A DNA stretch of 64,000 bases, taken from contig OX463835.1 of NCBI GenBank assembly GCA_949825045.1, forward strand, positions 21,345,201 through 21,409,200. The letters are read 5' to 3'. Every line of letters begins with the position of its first letter. The first letter of the stretch is position 1. Position numbers and translations under genes: made by a program. The DNA is from Argyresthia goedartella (taxonomy: Eukaryota; Arthropoda; Insecta; Lepidoptera; Argyresthiidae). The notes beneath the pieces are model-generated. The model was not told the DNA's origin. It was given only the letters and a program-made list of their open reading frames with translations, and did not search any database. Shown here piece after piece: positions 33,092 to 44,065 of the stretch.

Positions 33092-33843
33092 ATCCTTCGC
33101 AGATGTGGGAGTTGGAACCTGTTGTCCTTCAGCTTTTTCTCACTAGGTTTTACTCCTACATTCGAGATTAAATAACCTAGCATCTCAATCTCGCAAAAAC
33201 CGAATTTACATTCGGATGGCTTGAAGGTCAAGTTCGCTTCTCTAAACCGCCCAAAAACTTTCTGCAACGTACCGGTAAACTCCTCGAACGTTCTACCATA
33301 CACAATTACATTGTCTACGTAAACCATAACCCCTTTAAATCTTAAAACTGCTTGACTCGTTGCCAAACCGAACGGAACAACATTAAATTCATAAAGACCC
33401 GTGGTCGTGACGAAAGCCGTTTTATGCCTACCTTCCGTTATAACCGTCTGCCAATAACCTGAATTGAGATCTAACTCCGCAAAATACTTGGCCCCGGCCA
33501 AACTATCGACAATGTCTTCTATCCGCGGAATAGGATAACTATCCCTATAAATTTTCTTATTTAATTTCCGATAATCTACACAAAACCTCCATGAATTATC
33601 GGGCTTTTTAATTAACACAACGAGCGCAGCATAAGAACTAGTGGATTCCCTAATAACACCTAGTTTCAACATCTCCGCGACCTGCTCCTCAATAATTTCT
33701 CGTTGCACCGGCGAAACGCGATACGGGTGACAATGAACCGGCTCTTCATCATAAGTCTTAAAATCGACCGATACTATCTCCGACCTACCTAACTGGTCAG
33801 TTGCAAACGCAAATCTATCCGCATTCCTATCCAACAACGCCAA
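33088..33843 (-). pseudogene. Gypsy reverse transcriptase with internal deletion and YVDN box
   Basis: RT signatures are HPYRVSPVQREIIEEQV, SWRFCVDYRKLNKKIYRDSY, AELDLNSGYWQT and VVPFGLATS. A stretch between VPFGLATSQAV and GVMVYVDN is shorter than in relatives. The catalytic box reads YVDN, replacing the second Asp; this substitution removes a metal-binding residue. The enzyme is therefore expected to be inactive. Confidence 0.9.
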
Positions 33844-34205
33844 TAATACCTGCTTATCATTCCTACATAAACCCTCAACCGATACAACCGATAAACCGTT
33901 TATCTTCTACCCCAAACGCAAATTCGCACGAATCCGATAACCCCGAGAAATAAACGTAATCGCCCTTTCTTAACTCCTGAAAGTCGATAAAATCTATCAC
34001 GTCAAGATCCTCGATAACTGTGGTTTCCCCGAAGTTCAATTGTTTCCTTCCAGAACCGTCTAGTTAGTCCAACCCTATCTTTTGTTTTGAAAGAATCCCT
34101 ACGCGCATGACATTTCGTTTTACCGGTGTCGTGTTTTGTTTCGTATGGAAATTATTGAAAAACGGTATTTTTCCCTGAAAAAAACACATACACGAATGAA
34201 CAAAA

Positions 34206-34544
34206 TCAATATTCATACCGTTCTTTACTAAAAAAATCCACCCCTAAAATAATGCTACAATTTAAATCAGTTATTACTAAAAATTCCTGTGAAAAGTTAA
34301 AATTGTCCAAACTAAAATCTATAATACATTTCCCTACAATTTGCAATAAACTTCCATTTACCGCCTTAACCCGTCTCTTCTCTTCTTGCATACATCTCGC
34401 ACCCACTTGATCTGCAACGGCTGGGCTGATGCATGAAGCCGTAGCGCCTGTATCTAAAAGAGCTACCACGTTTACACTAGAAGAATTCAATAAAACTAAT
34501 GGTCTGACCTGCTGATACGCCTCGTGTGCGACGATCTTCCCCAT
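34206..34544 (-). CDS. Gypsy aspartic protease domain
   Basis: VVALLDTGATASCISPAVAD carries the catalytic DTGA, and IILGVDFFSK is the C-terminal protease signature. Length is normal (about 110 residues). Sequence between this ORF and RT (33850-34200) has decayed frames. Confidence 0.85.
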   Translation of the reverse strand: MGKIVAHEAYQQVRPLVLLNSSSVNVVALLDTGATASCISPAVADQVGARCMQEEKRRVKAVNGSLLQIVGKCIIDFSLDNFNFSQEFLVITDLNCSIILGVDFFSKERYEY

Positions 34545-34627
34545 TAGTCGTTTCGCTTCCGTGCTACGCTGCTGAGCTCGTCCGAGGCCCTCATCCTACA
34601 GGTCAGCCTGGTCACCGCTATCGGCCT

Positions 34628-35353
34628 CTAGCGACGACGCGTTGTAAAATCCGCTTGCCCAGGACGCAAATTATAATTATTAGTACTAGGTCTAATATGT
34701 GGTTCCTGACCACTTGACGACGGCGAAACATTCGGCGTTCGTCGTGGGTCTTGAGTAGGGCTTTGATTAAATTTTGCAGGCCTAAAAGAATAAAACGGCC
34801 TGTCTCCCCTTCCTCTATTGCTATGGGCCGAATTCGGTCCAAAAGTTGCCGGGTTCCTAAACACATTTACATTATCATCACTTCCCGGACTTAATTTCTC
34901 CATCTGTACCAGTACTGCCCTTAGCGCCTTCTTATCTACAAAATGGCTCAACATTAATTTATTTGTAAGATGGGTTTGCAATCCTCTTAAAAACTGCGTT
35001 ATAAAAATGTCATCTTTGGTAACTCTAGCCTTCCTCGCTAGGTTCCCTAAGTAATGGAATTAGTCCAACAAACTTCTTCTCTCTTGCTTGGCATTGTAGA
35101 ACTTCTCTGCAAAGTCTGTGCTTCCAAATTCTTCATTAAATTTATCCACCACCTCTTCAAATGTCTGGGCACTGCCCCTAATTTCCCTAAAAAAATATAA
35201 GGCTACACCTTTTAAATACGAAGGAAATAATAATTCTAACTCCTCCGACGATATAAATTTCTTCCTCGATGCAGCATCTCTGAAGTCTTCTAAAAAGTCT
35301 TCAAAGGACTCCTGAGGACTCCCCGAAAAACAAGTTGACAAATCCTCCACCAT
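34628..35353 (-). pseudogene. Gypsy gag with one in-frame stop
   Basis: The gag core reads ESFEDFLEDFRDAASRKKFI and FPSYLKGVALYFFREIRGSA. A TAA at 35060-35062 follows RRSLLD; the same frame continues (FHYLGNLARKARVTKDDIFI) through to an Arg/Asn/Ser-rich tail. No zinc knuckle is evident. In a live element this would be the capsid precursor. Confidence 0.82.
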
Positions 35354-35639
35354 ATTATTAAAATTTTAATCTTCCCTATAAATATTTTATGAAATTATTT
35401 CATAAATTTTTTCACAAAATGTCCGCTGCGATAAAAATCTTCCAACAATATTTTTCAATTCAAATCTTCACTCGCTTGGCAGGTCGAGGTAATTCCTAAA
35501 TTAAAAACTTAAGTACAGAAATATACTTCCTTTCAATGTAGTTCCGATCCTTCCTCGTTTCTTCAAGGTCTGGATCGACGATCACTATTCTCTTCTATGA
35601 CGTCACCTCTTATTTCTTATGAAGCGGTCTTCTTATATC

Positions 35640-35665
35640 TACGGTTCGTTCGGCGCCTCCACTAA
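35640..35665 (-). other. Gypsy primer binding site region
   Basis: On the minus strand the LTR end is followed by TTAGTGGAGGCGCCGAACGA. The GGCGCCGAAC core resembles insect Gypsy primer binding sites. Confidence 0.65.
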
Positions 35666-36033
35666 TGTAAGGTCGCAGCCGTTCTTGAACACCACCTGTA
35701 ATTGCCTACCTAATCTGTAGGGCTAGGGAGTTTAATTAGGAAGACGTTAGTAACACCAAACTTGTTTTATTGATCAAATATGGTTACAATTTATATAAAA
35801 GGGATCAAACTGGCTCGATAGCCATTAAGCTAATCCTAACTATCTAATTTGCATCGGTCGCTGACCGATGCCTCAGGTGAAGTGTATCACATCGACATTT
35901 CACATCAAAGCCTCTTTCTTTTAAAATTACAAATTACCTAATAGTGTCATAGCGAACACGCACTCTAAAGAGGCCCGGCCCGTATACAATATTATCGCAT
36001 AGACAAATATCGAACCTAACTATATAACTTACA
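35666..36033 (-). repeat. Ty3/Gypsy 5' LTR (368 bp)
   Basis: Matches 28286-28649 with a small number of substitutions and indels, including the 9-bp hairpin at 35851-35871. GTAC at 36034-36037 completes the target-site duplication. The LTR divergence indicates an insertion that is not very recent. Confidence 0.93.
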
Positions 36034-36037
36034 GTAC

Positions 36038-36110
36038 CTAACCATCTTGGAGTGCTCCCCGGCCCTTAGGGATAAGCTGGTAGGACTAGGCTTATTAGCC
36101 CTCTTATTTC
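36038..36110 (+). pseudogene. R1-clade ORF1, continuation after the Gypsy insertion
   Basis: From the second GTAC copy the R1 frame resumes: LTILECSPALRDKLVGLGLL. Excising the LTR element with one GTAC joins it in frame to QLGPRY at 28285. The frame then runs into a minisatellite. Confidence 0.7.
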
Positions 36111-36127
36111 CTGAATATACCTACAGC

Positions 36128-36312
36128 TACTATGCTCGCTGTCTCGCTCACTCTTGTCGTCGGTAACTACGCTCGCTGTCTCGCTCACTCGCGTCGGTTT
36201 TACTACGCTCGCTGTCTCGCTCTCTATCATCGTCGGTAACTATTCTCGCTCTCTCGCGTCGGTAACTACGCTCGCTGTCTCGCTCTCCCATGTCGGTAAC
36301 TACATGTCGGTA
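36128..36312 (+). repeat. CT-rich minisatellite
   Basis: Five to six diverged units of about 30-36 bp built from GTCGGTAACTACGCTCGCTG followed by TCTCGCTC. Units vary in length. It lies between the R1 fragment and a LINE tail. Confidence 0.8.
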
Positions 36313-39300
36313 ACAAAGTCAAAGTCAAAGTCAAAGTACTTTATTACTGTAGATATTTACATATACTTAGCAAACGTCATTTTTGCCTCTTCTCTACATT
36401 GGACCACTGTGGGAGAGGAAGGGCGTAGAAACTCCCACAGATTGATTTTTAGATCTCTTTTAAAAATAGGTTGTGCTTAACTAATACAATTATGTTTTTT
36501 TTTATTTAATAAGCAGGCAATAATAAATAATCACAAAATTATTAACAGCGAGCAAAATTATTATCTTGAACTAGATTAACCCCATACAGTCCTGTCATTT
36601 AAGTAATCTCGAACATTGTAATATCCCTTTTTCGACAAAGTCGCTTTAACATGCTTTTTAAATTGCTCAAATGGCAATTTCAAAATCTCCAGAGGTATCT
36701 TATTAAAGTAGAGAATGCACTGACCCTTGAAAGAATTGCTAACCTTCGCGAGTTTAGAATCGGGGCGCACACAGTCTGTGATTATTTCTTAGGTTAACAT
36801 TGCCTATCGCTAAGTTTGGTAAATGTTGTAAGGTTCTTGCGTACATACATTATATTTTTGAAAATAAATTGACTAGCTACAGTTAGTATGTCAATTTCTT
36901 TAAAAAGCTCTCTTAAGGAGTCTGTTCGTTTTAAATTATAAATTGCTCGAATAGCTCTTTTCTGTAAAATAAAAATAGTTTGAATATCCGCTGATTTCCT
37001 CCACAACACGATACCATAGGACATGACACTATGAAAGTAACTAAAATATACTAGCCTAGATGTAGCCACATCCGTGCTTTGTCTGATGTTCCTAACAGCG
37101 TAAGCCGCAGAACTTAATTTACCAGCTAATTTATCTATGTGGGGTCCCCAATGCAATTTGCTATCAACTGTTATTCCAAGAAACTTCGCATCATTTACTA
37201 ATTCTAACGTGCGGTTGTCTAACACTAAGCTGGTCCCAACTTGCCAGACATTTGGAAATGAGAATTTGATACACTTGGTTTTACCAGCGTTTAACAATAA
37301 ATTATTAACTGTGAACCAATTCAAGGTTAAAGACAATACACCATTAACATCATCAAAATCTCCTTTTTGTCTTTCAATTTTGAAGATCATCGAAGTATCA
37401 TCAGCAAACAACACTATGTCAGTAAATTTCTCCACCATGAAAGGCAGATCGTTAATATATACCAGGAATAAGAAAGAACCTAATATGGAACCTTGTGGAA
37501 CGCCAATTTTTACACCCGATCCATCAGATTTAACGCCGTTTACTTTCTGCCTTTTGAATTCTATTGCTTAGGTATGATCTTAGTAGATCCAACGCTTTAT
37601 TTCTAACTCCGTAACGATTTAATTTAATTATAAGCGTATTATGATCAACACAATCAAACGCCTTCGACAGATCGCAAAAAACTCCGATAGCATCTGTGCG
37701 GCCTCCCATGCAGAATAAATATGAGATATAAGGGTAATACCTGCATCCGTAGTCGATTTACCCCTAGTGAAACCGTATTGTTTGGCGTGGAGTTGTTTTG
37801 TACGGTTGAAGTGTGAGAGCATTTGATTAAGTATAATCTTTTCAAATATTTTACTTAGTGTTGGAAGAACAGATATTGGTCTGAAATTTGAAGGATCACC
37901 CTTATCTCCCGACTTGAACAGAGGTATCAGTTTACTGTGTTTCATGAGGTCTGGGAAAGCCCCATCGTCAACACATTTATTGAATATATAAGCTAAGTGT
38001 GGGGCTATAACTAGAATTACTGAACCAATGACTTTGACTGATATACCCCACATGTCTTCCGTATTTTTTAAGTTAAGTAATTTAAACGTTTTGACAATGT
38101 CCTTGGGATATACATGATGAAATTTTAAATGTACATTACTGACGCTAGTGTTATTTTTTAATAAAGTCTCTGCTTCATATGGAGATGCATTTACACGGTC
38201 TGTTGTGAGTAAGGGTACATTGGTGAAGAATGTTTCAAAAGCTCGAGCAACATCAGCGCTGGATTTAACAACATCATCACCTATCTTAAGGCTGAAATCA
38301 TTGTCCCTTGGTATAACTTTTCCAGTTTCGCGGTTTATTATTTGCCAAACTGTTTTCATTCTATTATTTGAATTTTGAATTTTTCTATTAATGTGTAAAG
38401 TTTTTGCAGAAAGTTTTGGAATATTTTTTAACATAGTCATGAAATTTTCGATCAAAGTTATAGGTTTTTTGTTCATAAAGGTCATATAAGATAATTCTAC
38501 TTTTACGAATTCCAAACGTTGCCCAGTCATTTTTAGATTTACCGTTGTAGTCACTGACTTTCTTTAATTTAAAAACTTTATTGAATTCTGTCTGAATAAT
38601 GTTGAAGAAGTCTAAGTAGATTTTGTTTGGGTTCTGTTCATCAAAATCCGGTACTGGCAAATTTATTTATAACTTTATCATATACGTCTCTAGTCTATGG
38701 GATGTAATAGGCCTATAAAACGATGGATCAGTCCTATTTTTACTTGCAATTGGGAATGAACCTGTTTGACCACTGTGATCGGAGGGTAAGCGTAGAGGGT
38801 AAACAGGTATTACATTTTTACTTGTGAATGCACAGTCACAAAATACGTTATCTAAGCAAGTTTGGCTGGTAAGTGTAATTCTAGTCTGCTCTAGACATAT
38901 ATGACATAAATTAAATGATTTGAACAGAGTTATTAATCGTTGTTTCAATGTTGTATCTACAAGAAAATATACATTAAAATCACCACAAATAATTAACTTT
39001 TTTCTGCTATTACAAAGTTTAATGAGGGCACCTTCCATAATTTTCTCGAACATTTCAAAATTGCCATGGCCGTTTTCATCTCTCGGAGATCTGTAGACAC
39101 AAACAATAATATGGCTATCCAACTCAACACAGGATACCTTTTTTTTTCTTTCTACAGTAAGTGCAAGAATATCTTTCCGTTGTTTCACCTTAATATTATT
39201 TTTTACTAAGATTAAAGAACCACCTCTATCAGCAGTTTTTCTATTGTAACAACTGACAATTTTGTAATTATTTATGTTAAAAGACATCATATCTTCCTTT

Positions 39301-39854
39301 AACCAGTGTTCTGTAATACAAATAACATCGGTGTCTGAATGATTAAGAAATAATTCTAATACAAGTTCTTTGCCAGGTAGCCCCTGCATGTTTTGATGGG
39401 AAATATTTAAGTGGGGCTTACCCTTTGTCCTAGTATTTTTCATTTGATTGCCAGAAAACCCCTGCTTATTTTGTAAAATTTTCTTATGTTTAGAGGGGTC
39501 CTCTTTTGTCGAACTATCTAGTTTAAAACACTACTATTAGTACTAATACTAACTAAAACTGAAGGCGACTGCGTTATAGTATTTACAACTGTGTCACATA
39601 TATTATACGCTAACAATGAATCTACTTGTTTTTTTGTTTTATGAGACAGGTACAATAGTATCATGAGTCAAAGTAAAGTTATGAATAAAATTATTCATGT
39701 TGAAATATAAAATAGCATCACTATGATGACACGTTATATTGTATAGATGCATGTTCATTCTATGTACACTTTTATTTTGTTTCCCCGATAAATTAGAACA
39801 ATAAGGAAAGTTACATAGAATAAATTTTCTTATTACATAAATTGAGCAGTACAT
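36313..39854 (-). mobile_element. CR1/Jockey-group LINE, longer copy 2
   Basis: Read on the minus strand from 39854: an ORF1 or leader remnant; endonuclease at 39443-38667 (LNISHQNMQGLPGKELVLEL, DVICITEHWL, KKLIICGDFNVYF); linker; RT at 38554-37628 and 37438-36794 (LIPLFKSGDKGDPSNFRPIS, LFADDTSMIFKI); the C-terminal block FKGQCILYFNKIP; and a tail of TTTGAC hexamers. A nonsense codon at 38667 and frameshifts near 38400, 37695 and 37450 disable it. Similarity to copy 1 is high. Confidence 0.9.
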
Positions 39855-40353
39855 CTATACCGGTATCTAATGCACTCCGACTAATGTTTGAGTGGTTTCT
39901 TTCCATAATAACAATGGTAGTATGTTCATCAAAATTCCCTACAGCTATCTTTTTTATAATATCATTGTTTAATATTTATGCGTCGGAAACGCACCGGTTT
40001 TTTGTTGCGCGAATCGATCGCGAGTAATCGAGACAGCACTAGCGAAAACGGCACTAGCAGCTGTCACTCGTATCGGAAACGAGATGTAAAATTGGAGGTT
40101 AATTTTTTCTCTTGGCTTTTTCTCATCGGTGAGAACAAGATGTCTGCTCATAGCGTCGGGCTATTGATTGTTTCGGTGTAACAATTATCATACAGGCATC
40201 GGGCCTGGTCGGTTGTAAATCTACCTCATAGCGTCGGGCTCTTGAGCGTAATTAGATTCACGTCATCGGTTGAGTGATTTGTGTTGTGAAGCACAAAGTC
40301 GTATTCGGACGGCGACTCCACGTCAGCAGGCAGCACGACAGCGAAACGACGGC
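39855..40353. other. Non-coding interval
   Basis: No supported gene. CTCATAGCGTCGGGCT occurs twice, near 40145 and 40225. Several short ORFs have no domain. Confidence 0.35.
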
Positions 40354-40600
40354 AAGAATTCAAACTCAAACTCAAACTCAAACTCAAAACGTTTATTGCG
40401 ACATTGTGGTGGTATATGGTGATATATATATATAGAATTTGAAGAACCGACAATGAACCCAGTGAGGGCACTGCAATATCTTACATCTAACTTGCACAAA
40501 AATAAAATATCATAAAATATCAATCCATATCCTATCCCAACTGTGCCCCCTTTCCCGAATTCCTGTCTCGAATCGAGCCTACGATATCCTGTCTGCGGTG
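40354..40600 (-). mobile_element. LINE 3' tail with TTTGAG hexamers
   Basis: On the minus strand the sequence ends CAATAAACGTTTTGAG followed by TTTGAG repeats. The design (AATAAA-like signal plus hexamer tail) matches the short insertion at 7025-7210 and related LINE ends. No coding region is attached. Confidence 0.6.
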
Positions 40601-40623
40601 ACAAGGTAATAAACAATTCATCA

Positions 40624-40789
40624 ATTCTTTTCTCTCACGTGGTGGCAAAGGCACAACCCCTCAGGATTCCACGCCGTTCGGTGAGGCGTGGAATCAATCA
40701 TTTTGGTAGCAGAAGCGCGGTTTCCCAGTGGGAAATCCTCGATTCACGGTAGGGTTGCCTTTGTCACATGGTAGTTGGGAGAAAAGAAT
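40624..40789. repeat. Nested foldback element
   Basis: The outer arms (ATTCTTTTCTC...GGCAAAGGCACAACCC and GGGTTGCCTTTGTCAC...GAGAAAAGAAT) are inverted with small mismatches. Inside, GATTCCACGCC (40665-40675) pairs exactly with GGCGTGGAATC (40685-40695). A third palindrome, TTTCCCAGTGGGAAA, lies near 40720. Total about 165 bp. Confidence 0.72.
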
Positions 40790-41380
40790 ATCCCAGATTG
40801 GCTCAAGTCGGCAATGAGTCTGTGGTCGGTATACCACGATTAAAGTTCATTTTCGGTAAGTGAAAGTATAAGTGCCAATTTAGTTAACAGTTGTTATAAA
40901 TTTGTAGTCGGAAACTACTGGTTGTACGCATAAAGGATTGAACAGTCATTCTGCGAAGCCTAGATTGTATTACTTGCGATAGAACGTCGGGTTCTATAGT
41001 CCTACAGTGTTATTTCGGTTTACACAGCAGGGTCGGGCTATTTAAGGGGTATTAAGCAGATTTGCTGACCTCAAAGGAAGTGTGGTTCATAAGAAGCCAC
41101 TTATTATTTTGTATTGTTTTCATAATCAAGTTTTGTGGGTTATTTTTGTATTGTGTTTTATGGTGGCATTCTCTTATTGATTTAGAGTGTATATTATAAG
41201 GTGTATGTCCACAGGGCGACCATATTAAATATTGTTTATGATTTAATTGTTTAGTGGTTGCCTTGGGTTTTACAACTTAGTTTTAATTTCTGTGCCCAGC
41301 GCTGACGGGAAAGTGCTGGTATCTGGCTGTGCTTAGTTCGGCAGTGAAGCATAGGACCAGGAACAATTAAATCGGTAACC
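40790..41380 (+). other. Probable BEL/Pao leader or LTR upstream of gag 2
   Basis: No ORF. It directly precedes a BEL gag ATG in good Kozak context (GTAACCATGG). LTR edges and primer binding site were not identified. Confidence 0.35.
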
Positions 41381-41872
41381 ATGGCACCTTCGCCCTTGAC
41401 GGTACTGCGATATGGTGTCCGTGAGGAGATGAGATGGCTCGCCCATACTCACAAGTATGTGGAGCGACCCGACATGGACGATGTCCTGCTCAAGCGTGTG
41501 GAGGACGCAATGACACGCGTCGGGAAGGTGTGTCGGCTGGCTGCCGAGGCTGAAGCCCTCGGGCTTACGGATGAGGCCTCGGTGGCTGCAGTGAGGCAGC
41601 TCTGTGCGGATGCTGACCAAGCGATGGAGTGCTTGGGCGACATCGAGCGTCGCGCCGAAAAAATTAAGCGGTCGCGTCGGGATGACCGCGGGGAGGGTAG
41701 CGGAGACCCCCCCCCCCCTAAGGGTGTGGTTGGACGGCTTCCACACCTGGAGATTCCGGCCTTCGGTGGGGCAATTGATGAGTGGCCGGCATTCATCAAT
41801 TTGTTCGATAGCCTGGTCCACGGTCGGGACGACCTGGACAGCGCCTACAAGTTGGCCCAGCTATTAGTTTAG
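41381..41872 (+). pseudogene. BEL/Pao gag fragment (second element)
   Basis: MAPSPLTVLRYGVREEMRWL opens a 163-codon frame. The end, GRLPHLEIPAFGGAIDEWPA followed by FINLFDSLVHG, is the start of the DUF1759 gag core. The frame stops within that domain, followed by unrelated AT-rich sequence, so the gag is 3'-truncated. GC-rich codons set it apart from the BEL copy at 2.9 kb, indicating a different lineage. Confidence 0.78.
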
Positions 41873-42084
41873 TTAAGTTTAGTTTAGCATACAAGTGAAT
41901 CCGCATAGCGCGCGACTTAAACTAGGTTGCTGATCACAATATTGTGCGGCGTGACTGAACATGCTACCAAAACGGGAGCAAATCTACGGAAAGAATGACT
42001 TAAAGTTAACGCAGAAATTGGGAAATCTTAAAATTAACAGTTAAATAAACGTTGGTGGAAAACATCGTGAGAAAACCTTCAATC
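41873..42084. other. Non-coding interval
   Basis: AT-rich with no supported feature. Starts with TTAGTTTAGTTAAGTTTAGT-type repetition after the gag truncation. Confidence 0.35.
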
Positions 42085-42197
42085 TCCATAGCTGCGGCGA
42101 TGGGCTGGCCCCCTGTCACGCAAAATGGTGTATCGAATAACTGGCTAAAAGTGGACACAACTGTGCCTCTGCCACCCTGTATGGGAAAAGGCGTGAC
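42085..42197 (-). repeat. Copy of the 13.6 kb dispersed repeat
   Basis: CCATAGCTGCGGCGATGGGC through CCCTGTCACGCAAAATGG and GTGCCTCTGCCACCCTGTAT matches, inverted, the block at 13720-13852. It confirms a family of at least 110 bp. Confidence 0.65.
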
Positions 42198-44040
42198 GCT
42201 AAGTTCTGTTAAAATAAGTTTATTACTAATAAAAATTAAAACAACTTAATAGTACTGTAATGATTGCGTTGCTGGCCGAAAGCGCAGCTCCAGAGACAGC
42301 GCGGTCCGCATTGCGCCCTGCGATGGGCAAGTTGGAATAAAGCTTTATAGCCCGACTACTAAGTCTGAAATGATGACCAAGCTTAAAGGTCGAGAGCGCA
42401 GCTAAGCTAAGCTTGAGGCCTTTATAGCGTGGCAAGCAGTGCAGTCATTGTGGACCCAGGCTTTTATAGTGCTTTACTCAAACATATCGAATAATTTAAA
42501 TATAATTATCACGAAAAATTATGGAACACGATATAGAAAATTGCAAAATGTTACACCGCGCTGCGCTTCAGTTTCTTCCCCGCGCTTTAGTTTTTGTTTC
42601 CGCTGCCTGTTCTTAAACAGCCAAATTCTGAATATAATGTTTGCACTTGATAATTATTCACAGGAAACTGCTGGTGGCTAGAACACACCAGAAATTAATT
42701 TGCCTACAAACTAGCTGGCGCCTTTTCAAGTTTCAAAATAATGAACACATTATAAGCATTTTTGAGTAAATAAAAGTACCATCATCAAATTTAAAAGCAA
42801 TGTTGTTGTTGGTAGCTATTGTTGCGCCGTTAGTTTGCTGTGTTGCAAGACGGTCCTCACGTATGACTCGATGTGTGTGCTTAGCTATGTGTTATTCTTC
42901 CGCAGTTCAATCCATTCGTTATAGCTCGTTGTACATTTGAAAGCCGAATACAGTGTAGTTATTTAGAGGGTGAGTTCCTCTGATGCGCGGTTCTCAGCCA
43001 AGCGTCACAGATCCTAATCCTGTTGGAGGAATTTCCATGTGATCCTGCAAGTATCGGCTATTTATACCGATGGTATGTTATTAAGAGCATAGTTATAAAG
43101 AGCAGTTACACATCGTGGTTTCTGATCGCGTCGTGCGGCTTTCGCGATTAGTAAGCTAAGAAAAAGCAAGGCCGTCGGCACCTGACACGATGTGCCGCGA
43201 TAATATCGCGTGGCAACAGTCGTCGTGTATATCAGCGTGTGCAAAAGCCTCTGAGACAGACTTTTGAACTAAATAATGCGTCGTGTCCATAGGAAAAGTA
43301 TTTATTAGTTCGGGTTGGTGGTTACAAAAAGTACAATAGGTACAAAAAATGAACTTAAAATCTAACAAATGTCAGAATCACAATGGTTTGTTTAGCTATC
43401 GATCAAAGGTTTTTAGTTTTAACATCAATCCTTAAATTCGCGTCAATCATACCCAACCCGCAAAGTAGTCATATAACTTAACCTTATAGTGCTACAACGC
43501 TATGTATACGTTTCATAACAGTGATGGCGGTGACCTTGAGTTCTATAAAAGCGTTCAAGAACTCTTGTTTTGCTCGATAAGCATAAAGTGCAAATATGAC
43601 CTATAATAACGTGATGTAAACGTTTATTAAACTATTTTTGCGACCTTTATAGTTATATCACTATAGCAATTTCTAATGATACTAGTATAGAAGGATACTG
43701 CTCTATAGAGGTGATAACAGATACCTTTATTCATCGTATTTGTGTTGTAATAGTTCCAAGTGTATTCCTATAAGTGCTCTAGTTTTAACAATGATAAATA
43801 GTCTAGTATTGGACGATATAGTCTTATTGTAGTTATTGAAATCACTTTTATAGTATCTAGTGGGTTAGTAGATATGAAAACTCTACAATATAGTAAGTTT
43901 GTGACATAGTCAATAGTAAGAACATGGTTATGTAACGCAACTGCACTATAATAGCACTACAATGTATCTTATAGTTTAACTAATATCATGAATTTAATTA
44001 CTTTTTGGTTAAAGGCTCCAGTGATTAGTGACAATTTAAA
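42198..44040. other. Long non-coding interval
   Basis: About 1.8 kb with no supported gene. Between 43600 and 43980 TATAGT and CTATAG motifs are unusually frequent, which might mark a decayed non-autonomous element. ORFs at 42439, 43062 and 43156 show no domain. Confidence 0.4.
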
Positions 44041-44065
44041 ATATATATATATATATATATATATA
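44041..44065. repeat. (AT)n microsatellite at the maT insertion site
   Basis: Alternating AT directly abuts the left end of maT copy 1. TATATAT also follows the right end at 45374, so the transposon sits inside a TA tract. Confidence 0.85.

Noticed and set aside
41333..41821. Minus-strand ORFs opposite BEL gag 2
   Set aside because: They are mirror frames of a GC-rich gag with recognisable DUF1759 start.
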